In this document: positions 26,687 through 33,052 of the stretch, one piece after another | Layout of the letters: each line of letters starts with the position of its first letter | Position numbering within the stretch: the first letter of the stretch is position 1 | Assembly (NCBI GenBank): GCA_014728985.1 | Contig: WJKS01000082.1 | Location: 1-33,052, forward strand | From: Candidatus Aenigmatarchaeota archaeon | GTDB taxonomy: Archaea > Aenigmatarchaeota > Aenigmatarchaeia > CG10238-14 | Direction: 5' to 3' | Length of the DNA: 33,052 nt | Made by a program: the position numbers and the translations under genes | Notes under the pieces: generated by a model | What the model saw: only the letters and a program-made list of their open reading frames with translations | The model's database searches: none | What the model was told of the DNA's origin: nothing

Positions 26687-29600
26687 TCATTCTTTTCCCT
26701 TACTTAATGATTTAGTTAAAGAATCGATATATATTTTCGCCATCCTAAATCTTCCTTTCTTTAATTTATCTTTAGCTAAATTCAATTCAACATTGAGTCC
26801 AAAAACATCTTTTTCAGACTTTTTCAACGATTCAATTTTTTCTTCTATTCCCTTAATCAAGTTCTCATACTTCTTATACAATTCTAAATCCTTGTCTGGT
26901 ATTTTATGTGGAGAGTGATAAGGAGGTCTAAAGGCAACAAAATAAGGCTTACCCTTATTATATTTAGGATTCTGCATCATACCAATTCCCACTTCTAATT
27001 TAGTTACTCTCTTAGCATAATCTTCTCCAAATTTCCTTTCTATTCTTTCCAGATCCCCAAGTGATTTTGTATGTAATTGTACTTCTGTTAATACATTACC
27101 TTTAATAGCTTCTTTGAAGTCCGATAAGACCTGTGAAACCATAATTAAGCCGATACCCCATTTACGGAATTCACGACAAGCTTTTTCTAAGGCAACATAG
27201 CCACCCTTACCCCCGTATTTTTCAAGTAATCTGTGGACTTCATCCAGAACTATTACCAATTGCAGATCAGTAGATTCCTCCCAACCCTGTTCAAATATAG
27301 TCTCTACTATTGATTTCACAGCCTCATCATATTCTCCAGGCTTTAGTTTGTTTAAAGTGAATATTGTTATTTCACCTGGTTTCATATATTTTTTGAAATC
27401 AATCTTAACTTTGGGATCCTTTACCTCATATATCATACCTTTGTATGGTTTGACGTCTCTTAGATTCATTCCGAACTTATTATAGAATCTTAAGAGGTCC
27501 TGGTCCTTGCAAGGTCTTACAAACCCTGTCCATTGCGCTGTAGGGTCAAAGACTACAACAGGTATTTTCTTTTCCAGTAATTCTTCTATCATTATCATCG
27601 AAGAAACTGTCTTACCTGAACCTGTTGCTCCAGCAGTAAGGACATGTGTTTTTAATTCTTTCATTTCAAATGTAGCCTTTTGATCTGTTTCTGCTACTTG
27701 GCCAAGCCATATTTCGCCTTTTGGTAAACTTTTTGGGTCAACTGGAAATATATATCTAACTTTAGATGCCTTCCATTTTTTATAAAATTTCCTTGAATAA
27801 TAGACAGTAGGTACAGAAACCACTAGTAAAGTTATTAAAATAATGATTCTGATCCTCTTGGTAGTGAAAAAGGATTGGGTAACTATGAAAGTATCAGCAG
27901 AGGATATTTGCTCACCGTCGAATTTAACCTCAACTTCATAAGAATATTCTCCAACTGTTGCGTTTTTGGGTATATGAATATTTTTCATTAAAAGCAAGGA
28001 AGTTTCAATTTCTTTAACCTCATGATCTCTGAAGATTATTTCATTTGAATCCAATCTTTTAGCCGTGTGATTTATACTTATGTTAAAGCTTTTTCTATAA
28101 CCTATATTATGAACCTGAACTCGGAAAATTGCTGTTCCATTAGGGTTCACTCTACTTGTTAATGTTTTTACGTCAATATCAAGGTACATACTCCCAACTA
28201 TTGGTACTGTTATTGTCACCGGTAAGCGTTGGGTATAGCCTTCACCTGATATCAAAATTTCTCCAGTATAAACAGCTGGTTCTGTGGATGTAGGTATGCT
28301 AGCATAGATAGGAATATCCTTTTCTTCGGTAAAATTCAGTTCTATAAAATTTTCATCAACAGATAAGAAATGAGATGTTGATCCTCCGAAATGTATTGAT
28401 ACGTTTATATTTCCATCATGCGTGTTGTTTATCCAAAGATCATATATTTCAAGTTTACCAGCTTCTATTTCTACGTCGGTTAAATTAGTTTTAACATTAA
28501 ATGGTGGTTTTTTAGCTTTTCCACAGTCTTCAGGACAGTTTTCTATATTTTCAGTTGCTTCACAAATACCGTTACCACATGTTGCTGATGAACTTCCTCC
28601 ACCACCCCCGCCTGTTGTTCCAGTGTCACCATTACCTTCATTCCCCCCAGCACATGATGGACAATATTCAGCTACAACGAAACAAGATAAGCTAGTAAGA
28701 TCGGCTGAAATTGTATTACTTGAACTATTCAGAGTAGTGGTTAACATGTTCCAAGATCCAGAGCAACCTGTTCTATTGTCCAATTCCCAATTTGAACACT
28801 GATATATCCTAAGTGCAGGTTTACTTAAATCAGAATACGCGTTTAAATTCTCAGTGAAATTGAGAGTTATCGTGAGATTATCAAATTCTAAATTGTTGTC
28901 AATTGCTAATGCCGTCATTTTATTTTTGGTTGTAGACTGTAAAAGAATTTCAGAAACAGAAACATTATCAATGTTTATGGGGTCAGTTATATTTGTAGCG
29001 TTTTCATCGAACAGTGTTCTCACTGAGGAGTTTATATCAACATTTCTGAAGTATAGCTCATGGTCAATTACTTTTAATTTCATATCGACGTTTGTATTGA
29101 AAACCGAAATATTGTAACTCCCACCACTAACATAGGTATTGGGTATGTCCATGGTTTTGTTGGTACCTGGTCTATAGAAAGTGAAGTCTAATGTTATATT
29201 ATTATTGTCATTATTTGTGGCATTCCCGATAAAGAAAAGTCGGGTATAAATGTCAAACCAGCCGCTTGTGGAATTAATCTGATCACTTGTATCATTTGCG
29301 TAGATCGTATAATCATATGAACCCAAGTTTGAAACATTATTCAAAGTTGTTCTCCAGGTACCTGTAAGTGTATTTGTGGAAGTATTGGATAGGTAATATG
29401 TATAATTGGTTGAATTAGGATAGATTACAACAGTCCAAACTTTATCTACTCCGAACCAATCAGTAACGTTTGCTTCAATGGTTACATTATTGTATGGAGA
29501 TGTCGAAGTAGCATAAGTACCAGTAAAGAAAGGCAAATTATAATCAACTTCTCTTATTATCATCCAGGACTCACTTTCGTTTACAGATACGTTGTAGTAA

Positions 29601-32600
29601 AGACTAGAATCTTCACTTATATTACATTTGAGTGTATGGTTTCCCTCTGCTACAGTTACATTCGAACTTATGTTCCAATTATAGACTGCATGACCTGTAC
29701 TATTAGTCGTGTTGGTTCCAATTGATTCTGTACCGTCCCAGAATTGAATAGTATATCCCTGTACACCTGCAGTACTTACATTATCTGTGACTTTACAAAC
29801 TAAATCGGTGTAAGTAACTTCCCCAGCGGTTCTATTTGTAATATTTCCCGAGGAAGGGTTTTCAAAACTAACCTCAGACCAACCATAGATAAATATAGTA
29901 ACGTTGTCTTTATTTGAATTATAATAATCACCTGTTGCATTTGTTATTATTAGTTGCTCTCTTGGGTCACATGTAGCTTCGAGTGAATAAGAATCATTGT
30001 CACCTGTTGTTACTGGATTCGATGAGGGACAAGAGGAAGCTTTTTCAAGGTACCAACTTACAGTGTAACTATTCTCTGGAATTCCACAACCGTCCGAAAT
30101 AGTTGAATTGAGTTGTACTGTTTCTTGTTCATGGAAAATAGTTCCAGCTATAGGGTAAATTACTGTAATATTCAGGGTATCTTTTAATCTTATATTTGTG
30201 CTATTTTGATTATTTTGAACATGATAATAACTATAAGGGCTTCCAGATAAAGTGACATTGACCGGATAAAGGCCTGTTATATTAGAACAAGTTGGCCACC
30301 AATTATAAGAACAGTACCCGGTATTATTAACTGGCCCTTGATAAACTTGGGAATTATTAATATACCAAGTACAAGTGTATTGACTTTGGGTATTGGGGAC
30401 AAGATTATTATTCTCATCATATATTCCTGCAACTAAATCCAATAGCCCCCCTCTAGTCCCATTTTTACCTACAGTTGAACTATGGAAGTTGATGTTAATT
30501 GGTACATGTATAGTTAGGTTATATGAAGAAGAATTGGTTGAGTCATAAAATACATCGTTATCTACACCAGAAATCCATACCTGATCACCAGCACTAAAAC
30601 TAGAATCAGGATTAAAGGTTAGACTACAATGCCCTGTTGAGTTAGTTGAAGTCTGATTAACTAGAGTAAAAATGGAGCCATCCGTAGTTATCCAAAAACT
30701 ACAGTTGACATTATCTTCGACATAGCTAGCGTTGGAAGTATCGTTGATTCTTACAATAAGTTCTGTAGTATTTGTCCCAGTTCTATTAACATTACTATTG
30801 TCTCCTTTCAAATAAAGTACTTCTATACTGTGTTTAGTTACGGTGAAATCATAATAACTCGAGTTCTGCCAAAGATGCAAAACAGCACCAGTTGACTCAT
30901 TATAATCTCTATATTCGAACATATACCTATTATTTCCAGTCCATGTTTTGTCAGAGGCTTTAGTAAACCAGGTTGTCCCATTAGTACTTAAATTCTTTGT
31001 TTCAATTTTACTCCATGAACTATTCCTATCAAAATACAGCCATAAAGAAATCGTAGCATTATTACCTTCGTAATCTCCCACGTCAACAGAGAAATTAAAT
31101 GCGGAGTTCCAAATAGAAGAGCTTGAATTAATTTGGGCGTTAGTTAACTCTAAGGGATAATTACTAGATCCCTCTAATCTGTAATTTCTTGAGGATGTGT
31201 GTGGTTGTTTCCAGTTAAAGAAATCATATACACCATTTCCGTTTGTGTCCTCTTTACAAACAAAGAAATTATCAGATCCAACAAGTTTTACAGTATAAGT
31301 AGGATCATCAGTATCACAATCGCTTGTTCCACTGTCTGGGGTTATGTCATGGTATACCCCATTTTGGTCCCAGTCTACAAAGATTCTTTCATCAGAGGTG
31401 ACATAATTCTCATCTATTGTAATATTTGCAGTCACATTATAAAGAATTTCAGCATCATTTGCAGTGTAGATGGTCATGTTTTTGATCCAAAATCCAGTGG
31501 AATTAACCTGGCCTCCAGTAGTGTTCAGGTACGCAGGGATAGATGTCGACATAGTGTCATCCCATAATCTATGCGTGATTGGAAGATTGCCAACCGAAGG
31601 AATTTGATAACTATTGGATGAAATATTACATACTTTTAAACCACTTTCAGTTATTATAGAATAAGATGTTCCCCAAAAGTCACAGGAACTGCTTGCAGCA
31701 GCATTAACTTTTACATAATTAATCGTTATATTATTGGCTGAATTTTGGGGATAGGATATATTTACAACTTCATTACCTATACTGGTGTTAACAAAAGTAT
31801 TATTAAGTCGGGACCATGCACTAACAGAATTTTCAGAATTTATGGCTTCAGAGGCGTTATAGTTATATGTTATGTTAATGTAACTTACATTTAGATTTCC
31901 AGCCGCATCTGAGTGAAATACAAAGGGCACATTACAGATTTGTGTCCCACATGAGTCAAGATAATTTTGTATTGATTGACCTATACTGGAATTTTCTACA
32001 TAATCAAAATTTCTTAATTTCTCGCTACTAGATGACCAATCATAGTCGCCATCATTGCCTATATCGATTGAAGTGTTAGTAGGGTAATAATTAAAATTCA
32101 ATATGTAGATACTCTTATCCCTAGAAACACCAAGTGTCTCGTTCAAGGTGTCAGTGCTCACGTCACCAATAACTACACCTTTGACGTCGTGTCCTGTGGT
32201 ATAACTCCAAATAAAATTACCATTGGAGTCAAGTTGATATATTTTATCGTCTCCGGAACCAATCGCAATTTCATTTCCAGTATCAGATGTACTATCACCG
32301 ATTGATATACTATAAATTGTATCTCCAATATAATAATTCCATTTAAAGCTACCTAACTGGGTAAAAACAAATACGGTCCCATTGCTAGTTCCTATAGCTA
32401 TTTCATTACCTGTATCCGCTGTTATATCACCTATTTTCACTGCTCTTACAGTATTTGAAATTGTTATGTTTCTTATTGGGTTACCACTAGAACTTATTAT
32501 ATAAACAGAACTACCCGCTCCTACAACAATTTCATTTCCACTATATGTGGTGTTCAATTCTCCTATATCTAAACTATAGACAGTTTCATCGATATCATAA

Positions 32601-33052
32601 TTCCATTTGAGCTGCCCGGAAACATTCAACGCTGTAATCTTATTATCATTACCTCCAATCACAATTTCTTCACCAGGATCTGAAGTTAAGTTGCCTATTG
32701 AAACTGCATTGACAGGGGAACCAATATCATAATTCCATAGTTCTTGACCGGAAGAATTCAATAAATAAATTTTATTATCATCATTTGTGGCGATTGCTAC
32801 TTCATCATAATCTGAACTTAAATTAACATTCCCTATTGAGACATCGTTTATAGTGTTTGAAGTTGATGTGTTAAAGTCCCATAATTTTGTTAATGAGGGA
32901 TTGTATAATGTTACATGTGGCTCACCACCTGAACCAACAACAATATCATTTTTTGTAGCACTACTCAAATTACCTATATCTATACATTCGAATTCAACAC
33001 TACTACCTGTTGTTTGACTTGGTGTAATCTCACCTAACATAGTAATATTGGA
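26687..33052 (-). CDS. Giant surface protein: beta-propeller/Ig-like ectodomain, one TM, C-terminal HerA/VirB4-like ATPase (N-terminus outside window)
   Basis: Blade repeats (IGDITADTGNEIAIGTSNGTVFVF...), CGNGICEATENIENCPEDCG, TM IIILITLLVVSVPTVYYS, Walker A AGATGSGKTVSS (27608-27631), Walker B VIVLDEVHRLL (~27239-27256). Frame stays open to the window edge (SNIT before M33040). Confidence 0.85.
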   Translation of the reverse strand, partial: SNITMLGEITPSQTTGSSVEFECIDIGNLSSATKNDIVVGSGGEPHVTLYNPSLTKLWDFNTSTSNTINDVSIGNVNLSSDYDEVAIATNDDNKIYLLNSSGQELWNYDIGSPVNAVSIGNLTSDPGEEIVIGGNDNKITALNVSGQLKWNYDIDETVYSLDIGELNTTYSGNEIVVGAGSSVYIISSSGNPIRNITISNTVRAVKIGDITADTGNEIAIGTSNGTVFVFTQLGSFKWNYYIGDTIYSISIGDSTSDTGNEIAIGSGDDKIYQLDSNGNFIWSYTTGHDVKGVVIGDVSTDTLNETLGVSRDKSIYILNFNYYPTNTSIDIGNDGDYDWSSSSEKLRNFDYVENSSIGQSIQNYLDSCGTQICNVPFVFHSDAAGNLNVSYINITYNYNASEAINSENSVSAWSRLNNTFVNTSIGNEVVNISYPQNSANNITINYVKVNAAASSSCDFWGTSYSIITESGLKVCNISSNSYQIPSVGNLPITHRLWDDTMSTSIPAYLNTTGGQVNSTGFWIKNMTIYTANDAEILYNVTANITIDENYVTSDERIFVDWDQNGVYHDITPDSGTSDCDTDDPTYTVKLVGSDNFFVCKEDTNGNGVYDFFNWKQPHTSSRNYRLEGSSNYPLELTNAQINSSSSIWNSAFNFSVDVGDYEGNNATISLWLYFDRNSSWSKIETKNLSTNGTTWFTKASDKTWTGNNRYMFEYRDYNESTGAVLHLWQNSSYYDFTVTKHSIEVLYLKGDNSNVNRTGTNTTELIVRINDTSNASYVEDNVNCSFWITTDGSIFTLVNQTSTNSTGHCSLTFNPDSSFSAGDQVWISGVDNDVFYDSTNSSSYNLTIHVPININFHSSTVGKNGTRGGLLDLVAGIYDENNNLVPNTQSQYTCTWYINNSQVYQGPVNNTGYCSYNWWPTCSNITGLYPVNVTLSGSPYSYYHVQNNQNSTNIRLKDTLNITVIYPIAGTIFHEQETVQLNSTISDGCGIPENSYTVSWYLEKASSCPSSNPVTTGDNDSYSLEATCDPREQLIITNATGDYYNSNKDNVTIFIYGWSEVSFENPSSGNITNRTAGEVTYTDLVCKVTDNVSTAGVQGYTIQFWDGTESIGTNTTNSTGHAVYNWNISSNVTVAEGNHTLKCNISEDSSLYYNVSVNESESWMIIREVDYNLPFFTGTYATSTSPYNNVTIEANVTDWFGVDKVWTVVIYPNSTNYTYYLSNTSTNTLTGTWRTTLNNVSNLGSYDYTIYANDTSDQINSTSGWFDIYTRLFFIGNATNNDNNNITLDFTFYRPGTNKTMDIPNTYVSGGSYNISVFNTNVDMKLKVIDHELYFRNVDINSSVRTLFDENATNITDPINIDNVSVSEILLQSTTKNKMTALAIDNNLEFDNLTITLNFTENLNAYSDLSKPALRIYQCSNWELDNRTGCSGSWNMLTTTLNSSSNTISADLTSLSCFVVAEYCPSCAGGNEGNGDTGTTGGGGGGSSSATCGNGICEATENIENCPEDCGKAKKPPFNVKTNLTDVEIEAGKLEIYDLWINNTHDGNINVSIHFGGSTSHFLSVDENFIELNFTEEKDIPIYASIPTSTEPAVYTGEILISGEGYTQRLPVTITVPIVGSMYLDIDVKTLTSRVNPNGTAIFRVQVHNIGYRKSFNISINHTAKRLDSNEIIFRDHEVKEIETSLLLMKNIHIPKNATVGEYSYEVEVKFDGEQISSADTFIVTQSFFTTKRIRIIILITLLVVSVPTVYYSRKFYKKWKASKVRYIFPVDPKSLPKGEIWLGQVAETDQKATFEMKELKTHVLTAGATGSGKTVSSMIMIEELLEKKIPVVVFDPTAQWTGFVRPCKDQDLLRFYNKFGMNLRDVKPYKGMIYEVKDPKVKIDFKKYMKPGEITIFTLNKLKPGEYDEAVKSIVETIFEQGWEESTDLQLVIVLDEVHRLLEKYGGKGGYVALEKACREFRKWGIGLIMVSQVLSDFKEAIKGNVLTEVQLHTKSLGDLERIERKFGEDYAKRVTKLEVGIGMMQNPKYNKGKPYFVAFRPPYHSPHKIPDKDLELYKKYENLIKGIEEKIESLKKSEKDVFGLNVELNLAKDKLKKGRFRMAKIYIDSLTKSLSKGKE
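32150..33040 (-). repeat. Tandem beta-propeller blade repeats (~40-47 aa per unit)
   Basis: Recurring V.[SA][IV].IG[DN].T.D.GNEIAIG..D.KIY.L.S.G...WNY.I pattern. Confidence 0.7.

Noticed and set aside
28422-31567. Plus-strand ORFs (28422, 28854, 31199) opposite the giant gene
   Set aside because: Antisense to a long, clearly coding frame; no recognisable domains or start context.
32150-33040. Tandem repeats as a possible CRISPR or satellite array
   Set aside because: Repeats are coding, divergent at the nucleotide level and explained by beta-propeller blades; no identical direct repeats with unique spacers.
1-33052. Mobile elements or integrated virus
   Set aside because: No transposase, integrase, capsid or terminal repeats seen; gene content is mainly housekeeping.

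Overview
AT-rich archaeal chromosomal segment, probably from a DPANN-type lineage (inferred from the gene content and a PriS/PriL-CTD fused primase). Most of the window is housekeeping: PEP synthase, L35Ae, diphthine-ammonia ligase, Lrp regulator, GlyRS, S27e, L44e, GINS, fused primase, S17e, SIMPL protein, pyruvate:ferredoxin oxidoreductase (G-D-X-A), ADP-forming acetyl-CoA synthetase beta, DedA/VTT protein, tRNA-Gln(CTG) and a flippase. No CRISPR array, transposase or integrase was seen. The least ordinary items are: (1) a >2,100-aa cell-surface protein, truncated by the window edge, that joins a beta-propeller/Ig-like ectodomain through one TM helix to a cytosolic HerA/VirB4-like ATPase, followed by a coiled-coil gene with a duplicated C-terminal module and an in-frame TAA just after its overlapping ATG; (2) a 70-nt GC-rich, promoter-preceded structured RNA candidate at 16967-17036; (3) about eight small, lysine-poor orphan ORFs placed singly between housekeeping operons, one apparently frameshifted in a G5 run and one PRTase-like; (4) a secreted Cys-containing protein embedded in the por operon, with porB absent from the locus; (5) tandem NTase-HEPN fusion proteins; (6) a TIM-barrel protein apparently split by a ~400-aa insertion. 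All family calls come from reading motifs by eye; no database search was run.
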